Shown piece by piece: positions 9,693-19,692 of a stretch of 64,000 bases of DNA. A program made the position numbers and the translations under genes. Within the stretch, counting starts at the first letter, position 1. The number at the start of each line of letters is the position of its first letter. This DNA comes from Harmothoe impar (lineage: Eukaryota > Annelida > Polychaeta > Phyllodocida > Polynoidae). The DNA lies in assembly GCA_947462335.1 (NCBI GenBank), contig OX381710.1:67141303-67205302 (forward strand). The letters run 5' to 3'. The notes beneath the pieces are model-generated. The model was not told the origin of the DNA, did no database searches, and saw nothing but the letters and a program-made list of their open reading frames with translations.

Positions 9693-11030
9693 CGATGCCG
9701 GTTTCCCCTCCACCGGTTTTCCGCCTTCCTGTCCTTGCCGGCCCTCCTCGGGAGGCCGCTCCGGGCATTCCCGCCGGAAGTGTCCGTCCTTTCCGCACCT
9801 GAAGCATCCCCTCCCGGCGGGCCGCTGTCCTCCCGTTGCCGCCCCGGGACCCCCGACCGGCGGGCACAAATCCTTTCGGAGGTTCGCCAGCTCCCGCATG
9901 AAGTCCGCCCTCAGGGGCGCCAGCTCCCGTGTGAACTCTTTCCGCAAGGACTCGAGTTCGTCCGCCATGGTGGCGTCTGTGGCAAATACCCGATCGTTCC
10001 TCTTCCCCGACTGCCGGTCCTTCGTTAGATGGGCTTCCGCCCGTACCCCCACGGTCACCGCGTCTTCCAGCGTCCGGGGCTGGGAATATAATATGAAGTA
10101 CCTCAATTGACTGTCCTTCAGGCCGTCGAGGAACCTGTCTTTTGCTAGACTGCAGATAGTCTCCCCGTCCGCGTCCGGATATCCCAGTCTGGCTAGCCGC
10201 TCCAACTCCTCTGAGTAGGAGACCAGGTCCTCCTCTGCTCGTCGGTCCCGCCCCCGGAATACAGCCTTGTGCGACTCCGCCTGGTTTCTCGGTTGGAACC
10301 TTTGCTGCAGCGCCCCGACCAATTCCGCGTACGCCAGCTGCTCCCCCGGCGCCAGGCGGGACAGGAGCCGTCTCGCGTTCCCCCGGAGGCTTATTCCCAG
10401 GAACATCCCCGCCGTTTGGTCGTCCCACTTGTTGGCCTGCACACAAAGTCGGAAGTGCGCCATAAATTCATCCAGGTCGGTCGTACCGTCGAACTGTGCG
10501 GGCATCACTACCGGGCGTCCCCCGTCTCCCGCCGGCGTATTAGGCACCGTTACCTGCAGTCCCCCTGCCGGTCCCTGCTCCCGGACGATCCGTTGGCCCC
10601 CCAACTCGTCCCCTTCGCCACTTCTTGGTCTCTCCCCTCTCCGGACGGCCTCCTTCCGCCGCCCTCCGGTCCTTTCTCGCGGCAAGTCGCCACCGGCCCC
10701 TGCGGATTCTGCCGAGCCCCATCCCGTCCGTCGCCGGCCGTCTGTGCGCCACGGCGCCGTCCCTCGAGCCCCGCCCGCTGAGTCCGGCCGTCCGAAGTTC
10801 CACACGTCCGGCGTCCGTTCTGTGTCCCTGCTCCTCCGCAGGAAGACATCCTCGTCCGCGCATTCGACCAAGTTGCCGCCCAAGCGCCCTTCCAGCGCCG
10901 CCCCTCTCGGTTCCCCCGCGGTTCCCGGGTCCCGCATCTCCACCGTGCGTCTTCCCTCCGGGTGTTCATCACCCGTCCGCGCTGCCTCTCCCTTCTCGCC
11001 GCTGTCCATCCCGTTCTCGCCCCTTAACAT
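9666..11030 (-). CDS. gag: Gag polyprotein of the Gypsy element
   Basis: 454 codons from the first ATG (11028-11030), 48 bp after the LTR boundary; the frame is open further upstream but without an ATG. The first ~170 residues are charged and low-complexity. Next comes a retrotransposon Gag capsid-like region with AQFDGTTDLDEFMAHF, a W in NKWDDQ, and RFQPRNQAESHKAVFR. A single CCHC zinc knuckle, CFRCGKDGHFRREC, lies near residues 409-422 (about 9765-9806), giving nucleic-acid binding. Gag would form the cytoplasmic particle in which reverse transcription occurs. The stop at 9666-9668 lies 18 bp after the slippery heptamer at 9687-9693 that leads into pol. Confidence 0.93.
   Translation of the reverse strand: MLRGENGMDSGEKGEAARTGDEHPEGRRTVEMRDPGTAGEPRGAALEGRLGGNLVECADEDVFLRRSRDTERTPDVWNFGRPDSAGGARGTAPWRTDGRRRTGWGSAESAGAGGDLPRERTGGRRKEAVRRGERPRSGEGDELGGQRIVREQGPAGGLQVTVPNTPAGDGGRPVVMPAQFDGTTDLDEFMAHFRLCVQANKWDDQTAGMFLGISLRGNARRLLSRLAPGEQLAYAELVGALQQRFQPRNQAESHKAVFRGRDRRAEEDLVSYSEELERLARLGYPDADGETICSLAKDRFLDGLKDSQLRYFILYSQPRTLEDAVTVGVRAEAHLTKDRQSGKRNDRVFATDATMADELESLRKEFTRELAPLRADFMRELANLRKDLCPPVGGPGAATGGQRPAGRGCFRCGKDGHFRRECPERPPEEGRQGQEGGKPVEGKPASGNGQRPQN
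9687..9693 (-). promoter_or_regulatory. -1 ribosomal frameshift heptamer G GGA AAC
   Basis: The minus strand reads GGGAAAC with codon boundaries G GGA AAC in the gag frame, a member of the X XXY YYZ slippery class. Slipping back one base enters the frame that holds protease and RT. The zero-frame gag stop follows after six more sense codons. This is direct sequence evidence for Gag-Pol production by programmed -1 frameshifting; I have not modelled the downstream RNA structure. Confidence 0.85.
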
Positions 11031-11059
11031 CGTGTAATGTCCGTGGGTCCTATGCCTGT

Positions 11060-11077
11060 TGTTCACCGCTGTCACCA
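11060..11077 (-). promoter_or_regulatory. tRNA primer-binding site
   Basis: One base after the 5' LTR the minus strand reads TGGTGACAGCGGTG, starting with the TGG that pairs with a tRNA CCA tail. From memory of tRNA 3' ends it best resembles a tRNA-Leu (CACCGCTGCCACCA) with one mismatch; the tRNA species is an inference. Confidence 0.7.
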
Positions 11078-11078
11078 A

Positions 11079-11354
11079 TGTAAGGAAATTAAGGGCATCG
11101 GATAGAGAACACGACAGCTGACCATGTAGGGTATTCCAAGCGATCCTTTATTGTAGGTAACATAAACTCAACTGACTCAACTGCGGCGGTGCCGCTCTTT
11201 ATATAGCCCCCGCCCACCCCAGCGTCCATACGCTCGTCCGGAAAAGGGTCGGGGCGGTTCCGTACGACTTGTCCTCGTACGAACCCGCCCCGCCCGAGAG
11301 TGTAGCGACAGGGGAGGCCTCGCGTGACCGTCCTCCCCTCTCCCGCCCGCTACA
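11079..11354 (-). repeat. 5' LTR of the Gypsy element
   Basis: 276 bp, apparently identical to 2090-2365. On the minus strand it begins TGTAGCGGGC and ends CCTTACA. The TATA motif (11198-11209) and AATAAA (11147-11152) would give initiation and polyadenylation for the genomic RNA. It is followed inward by the primer-binding site. Confidence 0.97.
11198..11209 (-). promoter_or_regulatory. LTR TATA box
   Basis: GGGCTATATAAA on the minus strand inside the 5' LTR, about 175 bp upstream of the gag ATG. It is the only strong core-promoter motif in the LTR and is the likely source of the full-length transcript. Confidence 0.7.
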
Positions 11355-11378
11355 ATATATATATATATATATATATAA
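11355..11378. repeat. (TA)n microsatellite, right flank of the LTR element
   Basis: The continuation of the TA run that was split by the retrotransposon insertion. Confidence 0.9.
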
Positions 11379-11438
11379 AATAACTTAACTGTTGCTGTAG
11401 GATATCAACATGTTTGGGGTTTGAGCCTTCTTGTCATA

Positions 11439-11900
11439 TACCGTATTTCCCCGTGTATAAGCCGGGGCCCGTGTATAAGCCTGCCCCGTGTATAAGCCTG
11501 GGTAAAGGATGACATAGTGTTGTATAAGCCGGGCCCCGAGTATAAGCCCGGTCGTTGCAGCGTATATTCAATAAAAATCATATTTTAGGCCATAACTCCA
11601 CTTCTACTGTGGTTATTTACTCAATTCTTTCAGCTAAGTAACCTCTACTTATCTCACAAATACCTACAACCATTTTTAAGAGAAATAAAGCTTGACTTGG
11701 TCACCAAATTGTTGAAAATATTGGCATTAATATGTCGTAATAGCAGATAATTCTGGAAATTATGTAAAGGCATTAGAGCATTTCTTTAGGTATAGGAGTA
11801 TAAGCCTGCCCCGAGTATAAACCTGCCCCGTGTATAAGCCGGGTCAGTTTGCCACTTAGTACTTGTAGAAGCCCGGGCTTATACACGGGGAAATACGGTA
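11439..11900. mobile_element. TA-flanked MITE with CCGTATTTCCCC inverted termini
   Basis: Left end TA-CCGTATTTCCCCGTGTATAAG and right end its reverse complement before TA give a terminal inverted repeat of about 25 bp and a TA duplication, as in Tc1/mariner-class elements. The interior repeats the motif GTGTATAAGCC (or GAGTATAAGCC) many times near both ends. No transposase ORF, so non-autonomous. Confidence 0.85.
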
Positions 11901-11980
11901 AGTGATATCACCAGGCTAAGAAGTAGAAATACCGCTCCCACACACAGAGAAATGTGAGCGTCCGTGTCGCTAAAGCTACC

Positions 11981-12235
11981 TACCGTAAAGTGTCGCGTAT
12001 AAGCCGTGGCTTTTACGGGAGTCAGACACAACTCTATTTTTGATACTGTACATGCCTATATATATATATATATATATATATACTATAGTGCAGCTTATAC
12101 AAGAGCTATTATAAGTATACTACAGTACCAATTTAAGTATTTTCAAACCCCCTCTGCTCTGCGGCTTGTATAATCTGTCAATGTTAGGGGTGCGGCTTAT
12201 ACACGAGTTAGGCTTATACATGAGATTTTACGGTA
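11981..12235. mobile_element. Second TATAAGCC-type MITE with TACCGTAAA termini
   Basis: Begins TACCGTAAA and ends TTTTACGGTA, with GCGTATAAGCCG near the left end and CGGCTTATACACGAG near the right. It is a diverged relative of the element at 11439-11900 and encloses a TA run (12057-12081). No ORF. Confidence 0.7.
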
Positions 12236-14365
12236 ATTCTGAAAGTCTGGCAGAATGAGGTGATTTTGGCGACAGTGAAGATCCTTGGTCCGTTAGTTAC
12301 TTGCTCTTTCTGAGTCAGGATGAGGGACCCCCTGTCCCAATAGACTTTACTGCAGAAAACAAACAAGGCTCTCTCACGATGCATGTTGAATATAAAGCCA
12401 AGGTACAAGATCATGATGAAAAGTTCCAAGTCATACGAGGCAACCTGGACTCCCTTTCGACTCTGTTTCTTTTCTCTGTGCGCTAATATACATCTATATA
12501 ATGTATAAGCATATTACGCTTTCTCAAGGAGACCACGTGGGGGTCGTTCCAACTGTAACATGGGTAGCTGTGAGTAGTAGTAGTAGTAGTAGACGGAAAT
12601 GCCAGTTCTTCCCAGGCGTGGAACTGCGGGATATGCCTCTTACTGTTAATGATGCTATGGTACGTGTTTCAGACCTCACACCTAATAAGTTTGCTTATAA
12701 CGCTAGGACAAGTACCCTCCGGACATTTACCCTCTGCCATTTACCCCCCTGGACCTCCAAACGACCCTGAGATGTCCGGTGTTTTAAGGTGTTGATATAG
12801 CTATACATCAGAAAGGCCTAATCAGCATTTCGGTGCGGGGGCGCTCTGCACCCTCAAAAATAGGGAAGTAACTCCAGAGGAGTAATTTGGTCTCAATAAA
12901 GTGTAATTCATAAGTTATAAAGGAAAGAAAAAAACCTATGTCTACTATATTATATGTATAAGGATGTATGTAGAATATAAAGGTAGTATTACGGGGTGGA
13001 CCTCCCTGATATAACAGGGTACTGGGCTTATCTGTGAAGAATCAGGGGGCAGTCCTCTACATTTATAAGTAAATAAGGCCACTCAAAAAACATAAAATGG
13101 TTTCTCATCACCATGCGCATCAAAGAAATCCTTTTTTTTAGGAAATCTCTTTTTTTTAAATGAAAATGGAGCAATATAGGCATACTTGGTTTCAAATTAA
13201 AGGTAACACTGCCAGTAATGTAGAAGGATGATATATAAATAACTTACATTATCCCTACTTATAAACATCAACAAATACTTAAATACTAAAATGTGAATTT
13301 TGGCCATGAAAAACGTATATTTTCCTGTACATCTCAGCCTTAAGGGCCGGTGGTTCGGAGGCTCCTGTTTTTAGGCTTGTGATACTTGTGGGGAAGTACC
13401 GTCACAGAGTCAGTTCCCCCCTTTCCATGATCTTAATCCAAGGCCTGTTCTACATATGTAGATGTACATATGTAGAACAGGCCTGGAGGCAAGATTATTG
13501 GATTTTTATCAAAATTTCTTTTTTCCAGCAGAAGACACAAGAGTTATCTCACAATCTGGGATACAATGGATACTGTGTGGATCTTCTTAATTTACTATAT
13601 AGAGGTGTCAACCTGAAAAGACTTTTGATCACTTTGCTGACAAAACACACTTAAACGACTGTGGAGAGAAAAATATGGTACATATCTAGTGACATCCTCA
13701 TGAACCAATTGACTATACCATAGGCCTAATAGAAAATGATATTAGGGATATGGTTTTACTGCCTCAGTAGACATGGGAAACATGTAAAACATGTCATTTT
13801 TAGTGTTTTTGACGTTTTCAGGTTTTTTTTGGGGCCATTGGAGGGCCAGAAAACGGAAAATATTGGGCCAATACACAAGTAGAGGTTCCCCGAATTGTTA
13901 GGATGTTTTCTCACATATAATAAAAATTGGTGCAAAACTGGTTATTCTGTAGGGGTATAAGCCTGAAAAGGGCCAGAAATAGCCAAAACAACATAAGTCG
14001 GGAGTTTGTGCCAGGCATGGCCTGATACAACATTCCCGGTATGCTCAGACATTGAAAGTGAACTATAATGACTTGTATTATAAACAGTTTTCTTGTGTTT
14101 CCTTATGATAAAAGAGGAGCTCATTGATTGCACCAATGATAATGATGTAACCAAAATAATAGAATGCGGCTCGGCATACGCATATCATAAACATGAGGCC
14201 TCTCTCAATGCTCCGGTGAAGTTGATATGTATATATTTATAGCCTTTAGCACTGAGGGAGGCCATATATAGTATTGTTGTTTTAGAGGCCCACTTATTAA
14301 CATGTGTCGGTGATGGCAATATTTGTGACATGGCCCGGGAAAAGGGACCTTTGTGCATATTGCAC
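12236..14365. other. Non-coding stretch with one perfect hairpin
   Basis: No ORF here resembles a known protein; the small plus-strand ORFs at 12301 and 12501 are short and repeat-interrupted. A trinucleotide AGT run lies near 12571-12590, and a perfect 20-bp hairpin at 13441-13484. Confidence 0.6.
13441..13484. repeat. Perfect 20-bp hairpin with 4-nt loop
   Basis: AGGCCTGTTCTACATATGTA is followed by GATG and then its exact reverse complement. No mismatch in the stem. Confidence 0.9.
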
Positions 14366-14662
14366 TAAGGCCAAATAAAAAAAAGTTTTGTTTCAGGTAA
14401 CATGGGAAGAAACTCTAGGGTCGGTAGGTCGGATTTTTTTTTTTTTACTTTTCCTTTTTTTTTTACTTCCCCTCTAAAATTGACCCGAAAAAGTGTAAAA
14501 ATGGAGAGATTTTTTTCCAAAATTTTGTAAACCTAAAATTGACCCCAAAAAAGTCGAAAAATAAAAAATTTCTTCAAAATTGCATAAAAAAACGTAGGGT
14601 CGGGCCTGTTTAGATACGGTCGGTCGGGTGACCTGAAACAAACCTCTTTTTTTTGGCCTAAG
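14366..14662. mobile_element. MITE with GGCCAAA...GTTTGTTTCAGGT inverted termini, copy 1
   Basis: Left end GGCCAAATAAAA...TTTGTTTCAGGT and right end ACCTGAAACAAACC...TTTTGGCC are inverted copies of roughly 30 bp. Flanks TAA/TAA fit a 3-bp duplication. The interior has T-rich and GTCGG-type repeats (GGGTCGGTAGGTCGGAT). A second copy is at 25942-26224. Confidence 0.75.
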
Positions 14663-16364
14663 GTCCATTCTGGCATATATCATCATATACATGGCACGTA
14701 AAATGGACAGACACTTGTATGCAGACTCTTACTCGCATCTAATATATTAGAAAACACACCCACACACACACAGCCGGGGTCAACATAATTATAACCCATT
14801 AGTATATTGTCAATGGGTCAGTGTTTGCAGCGGTAATTAACCAACTAATTAGTATGGTCAAGCTAATTAGGGAGGGAATTCTGGTATACGTGTAGTGATG
14901 TCATGGTCAGAATAGGTGCGTAGGTCAATCTCCTGTCTAAATGTCTGTTTATTCAAATCCAAAGAAATCTCTCAGTATTGGCGAGGCTAGAAAGAGCTAA
15001 TTCAGACGGGAAACCCCTAACTTGATAAACCCCAGAAACACTAGGATCATGGCAAAAGTCCCTCATTCAGCCACTGTCTGGTCACCACGAGGTTTATCAT
15101 TAAAGTAACATTTCTGAATGTGCTACTAATCGGATTTGATGTGATGTGCCTTCAGACCACGGGTCTCATCTTGAGGTTCTATCGGGTTGTTCAATATCCC
15201 CATGACTAACCTGAGATAGCCACTTCAGACTAAGGGCCAGGTTATTTAGATTTTCTGTGCGGGTATGTGCACTGTCCCCAGGTATTTCCCCCATTATGTT
15301 ACCCGCCTCCAGTATGGTAGAAGCTCTAAAACAGAGTTTCACAAATGGCGGCCTCATGTGGTTACAGAGTGGTGCGACCTGGCGACCTGGCGACCTATGC
15401 GGGTTTTCAGGCGACCTGGTACAATAATTAACTTCAGCGACCTGGCGACTTTTGGACAAATATAGCTGTAGTAAAAATTGTCGAAAAAAAGCGGCTTTCT
15501 GACCTTATGACCTTGATTTTGGCGACTTTCCGACCTGAGGTGAGGTGGGAGGGTCTGCACCCCTCCCCCTCATCTTCCCCCTAGGTACATGTGTACACTA
15601 CCGGTGAGTCCATCTATGAGGTAGCGGGTAGGCCGTGTACCATGGTGTTTTTACGTATATATGTAGTAGATAACCCACGAGTAACCGAGTGTACCTATGT
15701 CAAAATAACCATGGCAGACTGACTAGTGGCCTCGGTTATGGAGAAATTACCAAGGTGTGAAACCCATTGGCTTAGGCTTCCACCGTGGGTTAAATACCTT
15801 TACCCTGTGAGGGCTCTACATCGTGACCAACACATCACCAGGGTTACGGGTTTGATGTACTCCCGAGTGCTGCATTCAAGTATCATACCGACCCTCTGAG
15901 GTTGATACTCTCACCAAGGGTCGTCATGATGCATGATGTAGCATTGGCGGGTCCCTAGCCAGAGCTGCATTCATGCATCATGACGACAAAGGATAAAGGA
16001 CAAAGGCGAGTTGCATAATGCGAACTGGGCCTGGCCCTAAATTACTGCAAGTAAAATAAGGCTGTGTCTCACGACCTTGAGCCAATGTTTTTGTCTCTGA
16101 TCGGGTGCCGTCTCTGACCAGGTGCCGTCTCTGACCGGGTGCCGTCACAGCCATAAACGAAATAACAACAACAACAACAACAACAATAAGGGTTTAGCAC
16201 ATCAGATTTTCACATGGATACATAATATATAAGTATGGGAAATTGTATGTTGGGACCTTTTATAAAACACATTGACGAATCTACCCCATATTTAAACCAC
16301 GGTGGTGGCTTAGAACAATAGAGTTCGCACCTTGGTTATATTGCATACCCTGGTTTAAAACAGA
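14663..16364. other. Repeat-rich non-coding stretch
   Basis: Contains a fragment of the GATAGCCACT-type terminal repeat (15205-15262), a palindromic MITE fragment (15860-16000), a GGCTGTGTCTCAC-type fragment (16060-16150) and an (AAC)n run at 16158-16184. No gene recognised. Confidence 0.6.
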
Positions 16365-16495
16365 TAGACAATGGTTATGAAAAGGTATGTAGATTAACCA
16401 CAGCTTGCTGGTAGGGCGACTTGGGCTTCGCCCTCGTCTGGCCCCCACCAGCAAGCTGTGGTTAATTCTACATACCTTTTAATAACCATTGTCTA
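16365..16495. repeat. Long inverted repeat (48-bp arms, short loop)
   Basis: The arms 16365-16412 and 16447-16495 are reverse complements with only a few differences, enclosing a ~34-bp loop that has its own small GC-rich hairpin (GGGCGAC...TTCGCCC). This is a strong cruciform or RNA hairpin candidate and may be a young fold-back element. Confidence 0.9.
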
Positions 16496-17434
16496 CCTAT
16501 CACCTATACATTACCTGTAGAGGTTTCTGTGTATGCGTTGTGGACCAGCTCCTGTGTCCAGTCAGAGCTGACACCACGGTGAACTGCCACGACAAAGGAC
16601 TTCACACCTTGCTTATTTTCACTTTAATACACCACGGCTGGGTGAGAAAACTAAAGAAGTATTTTACATTCATGGCTGTATACTAGTATAGGTGAGCTCC
16701 ACTGAGCATACTCTCCTACTGTGAGTGTGAGTTAGATATGATACGTGTGACAAGCGGCATAAGTGTTATAAACCTTGGACAATGGTAATCATCTATGGCT
16801 GGCACCTTGGACAATTATCCTGTCCTTTCGCCTATAACACTTATACATCAAATCACTTGTGCCATACCTAATACATATATTATAATTGACGTTATAAGTA
16901 ATGACGATCATGTAATGCCTATAGATCTAATGTAGGCCCCGCACGCCTCCCTGCCCCACCGGAACACACGTTGTATAACTCACTTAGCCCCAGCGGAAGT
17001 GTCCGGCTTATTACTAGGTGGCTACAATACAGTGTAGGCAGTAACCCCCCCCCCCCCCACACACACACACACCCACACAACCTGTATCATATAGGAAGAA
17101 GTGACAATTGGTCATGAATAGTATAATGTATAGATCCCTGTCTGAAGTGTACAGGGATAGAGGCCTTAAGATGTAATTATTCATTTATGGTACTGTCTCT
17201 ATTTGTGCATTGCTTGAATCAGTAACACTTAAAATACACAAAAAGAGGGCTTATCATGCCTGCATGACTACAACATTGAGGTGGGCATCTCTGAAAGGTA
17301 CGTTGTTGATGTTAGGTCAAAGTGCCCTAGTTCTGTATGGCGGCTCTTGCCTCATGCCCAGAATTCTTTCTACCCTACTTCCCCTAGCTCCCTAGCCGCC
17401 ATAAATCATTGACTTTTCTACCCCGCCCTTAACC

Positions 17435-17690
17435 TATAAAGGCCGCATAGTGCCTTAATGCATTAATCCCCTTAATCGTCATAATGTGGTTCTGGCTAGT
17501 TTACTCACCAGGGCTACATCCATGCATCATGCCGACCCTTTGGGGAGTGTATCATCAGCCACATAGTGTCGACATGATGCTTGAATGCAGCGCTGATGAT
17601 TTATTTACCAGGGCTGCATTCATGCATCAGGATAAGAGACCCATGATGCATTGAAGCACCCTGCAGCCCTTGGCGGCCGGGCTATGCGGC
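17435..17690. repeat. Palindromic TTAACCC-family repeat, degenerate copy
   Basis: Repeated GCATTCATGCATCA and GATGCTTGAATGCAGC motifs in opposing orientation, with CACCAGGGCTGCAT hinges, as in the copies near 55398 and 53951. Edges are unclear. Confidence 0.55.
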
Positions 17691-17693
17691 TGG

Positions 17694-18031
17694 CACAGGC
17701 TTAAACTGAGTAGCATGCCTCTGCTTGGAATAGATGACTATATAAGACAAGGTATAACACAGCTAGATGCCCATCATCTTCATACCCTAGATGGTCCTAC
17801 TATACCATGTATTTGGACATAGAGGGTAGTGCCATCTAGTTAGTAATATACAAACTGGTTAGTCCACCATCATCTTAATACTTCAGGTGGAACCACGTGT
17901 GTATTGCTCAATACATGGTACCGTAGGACCATCTAGGGTATAAAGATGATGGGCGTCTAGCTGTGTCATACCTTGTGGGATATACAGTCATCTACTCCCA
18001 GTATAGCCAGGCTGTTCAGTTGAAGCCTGTG
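17694..18031. mobile_element. Fold-back element with arms of about 130 bp
   Basis: Starts CACAGGCTT and ends AAGCCTGTG. The left arm (to about 17822) and right arm (from about 17905) are inverted copies with scattered mismatches, e.g. ACACAGCTAGATGCCCATCAT versus its reverse complement near 17950. A unique centre of ~85 bp carries no ORF. MITE or fold-back element. Confidence 0.8.
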
Positions 18032-18164
18032 GCGGCTGGTGAGCAGAGATTGTTGTGTCTGTGGGATTGAGCGCCACGTGTTGACTGTTACCATAGCGAC
18101 GTGCTACAGGCACTGCAGGTAGCGCAGGGGTGCTCATATGTGTAGACAGGAGGGGTGGGCGGCT

Positions 18165-19385
18165 CACAGATAATCTAGATGCCCCGGCCCTAAGTCTGTA
18201 GTGGCTATCCCAGGTTAGCCAGGCATGACCAAGTGCTGTTCAAGAATGACTGAGACAAAACAATATATGACTAATTAATGCCTTACCCGAAAGAACTTGG
18301 CCTAAAATGGAAAGACTAAGCAGAGTTGATCAGACTGAGAGATTGGTCGCGTAGGGAGCCACAGAATATCAGTGTTAGGGGAAGGGATAGCATAATTAGA
18401 ACGCCTGTCAAAGAAATTAGGTGTAGAAGCTGGATTGAGGTGAAACACTGAAGTGCTGATATTCTGACCTGGTAGTCAGTACTAGCTAACTCCATTACTA
18501 GTGTCCATCAGGTTGGTCAGTACTGACCAACCAACCTCAGTCTTTCAATTTCTATGAGTATTTGGGAAAGCCTTTTTGAGTAAGGCATTAGTAGTTTTAA
18601 TTAGTTTTGCCTCAATCATTTTTGAATATCAGTTTGCCAGTCTAACGAATACCCCCTATGTCTAAGGTGGGGTAGCCACTACTGACTAAGCCCCAGATCA
18701 TAACGATTATCAGTGTACCCCTCCCCCCTGTTGTTTGAAGGTGGTCACACCACCTGTGGTGCTTTGCACAGCTGTAAATAACGATTTTAGGCTTTTGAAA
18801 TGCTATGATGATGATCTCCATTTGGTGATCATTACAAGTGTATTTCTCACTAAATATCTATAGCTTTCATAGTGAATGCTTTTATAACAATTGGTTTTAA
18901 AGATAGCACGCTCATCCTCAGTTTTATAACCGTTATATAAGATATCGTTATTTGCTATGCAACAGACCACTGTTCTCCCCAGCCCCACATTGATCCAGGT
19001 ACAGCACGTCACGGGGTGTCTGTAAATATGACTCACAATGCCTCCGGGCAGGCAACAAGAAGTTAAGTTGAATTCATCCATATCGAGCACCACACTGATA
19101 TTCTTTGGCTTAATTTCTCAGTCACTAGTGCCTAACCAAGTTAGTCATTATTTGGCTCCCTATACGACCTTAGGTTAGTTGATATTATCAGGTTGGTCAG
19201 TACTGACCAACTACCCTTAGTCTTTCCAAATTAGGCTAAGTCCTTTTGAGTAAGGCATTAGTCATATGTTTTTTTCCTCAGCTGTTCTTAAATAGCACTT
19301 AGTCATGCCTGACCAATGTCCATAATTATGACCTACTTGGGATAGCCACTACAGACTAAGGGCCTGGGTATTTAGATTATCTGTG
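18165..19385. mobile_element. Composite inverted-repeat element, GATAGCCACT type
   Basis: Left end CACAGATAATCTAGAT...GTCTGTAGTGGCTATCCC and right end GGGATAGCCACTACAGACT...GATTATCTGTG are inverted copies of ~50 bp. Inside, TCAGGTTGGTCAGTACTGAC and GAGTAAGGCATTAGT occur at about 18510-18590 and 19190-19262 in one orientation, and their relatives occur inverted near 18270-18320. An inner right end occurs at about 18670-18694. Probably nested or internally duplicated copies; no transposase seen. Confidence 0.6.
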
Positions 19386-19579
19386 CATTTAGATATAGGG
19401 GTCTCCAGACCTGTGATCCTCTTCCTTGAGATAACTGAACCGGATCGACCTGTCTTGACTATGAATATGGCCAGGTCCACCGAAAATGTAGGAATATAAG
19501 TATTCTTTAATATGTGTAGTGAGTATCAGTGTAAGTAGAACGTGAGGTGTGGTATATAGAAGGAGGTGGGACTGAGTAT

Positions 19580-19692
19580 GGTCCAGTGTGAGTAGTATAT
19601 GAGGAAGGAAATTGGCGAGGTGTGAGTAGTATATAAACTGGGGGACTGGGTGAAGGGTGAGTAGTATATAAACTGGGGGACTGGGTATGGTG
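19580..19692. repeat. Short minisatellite
   Basis: Three to four imperfect units sharing GTGAGTAGTATAT, two of them with ATAAACTGGGGGACTGGGT. It explains the open minus-strand frame at 19389-19760, which I do not regard as a gene. Confidence 0.75.

Larger units (their letters stand above)
2090..11354 (-). mobile_element. Complete Ty3/Gypsy-type LTR retrotransposon (9265 bp)
   Basis: Two 276-bp LTRs bound the element; by eye they show no difference. Read on the minus strand the order is 5' LTR (11079-11354), primer-binding site, gag, pol (protease, RT, RNase H, integrase), a third ORF, polypurine tract and 3' LTR (2090-2365). The RT-RNaseH-integrase order is the Ty3/Gypsy order. Flanks ATAT on both sides fit a 4-bp target duplication, but the TA microsatellite makes that untestable. 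All ORFs are open and the LTRs match, so insertion is recent and the copy may be competent. Base composition is far more GC-rich than the surrounding DNA. No chromodomain is recognisable after the integrase. Confidence 0.96.

Noticed and set aside
9693..10446. N-terminal extension of the pol frame through gag
   Set aside because: Reading is antisense-like Gly/Arg-rich shadow of gag; the slippery heptamer explains entry into pol at 9687-9693.
5866..11083. Plus-strand and alternative minus-strand ORFs over gag and pol (e.g. 8975-9802, 10267-11037, 8663-9505)
   Set aside because: Shadows of the retrotransposon polyprotein in other frames; none has motifs.
12301..12770. Two small plus-strand ORFs near 12301 and 12501
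   Set aside because: Partly cover MITE edge and AGT repeat; no splice or homology support.
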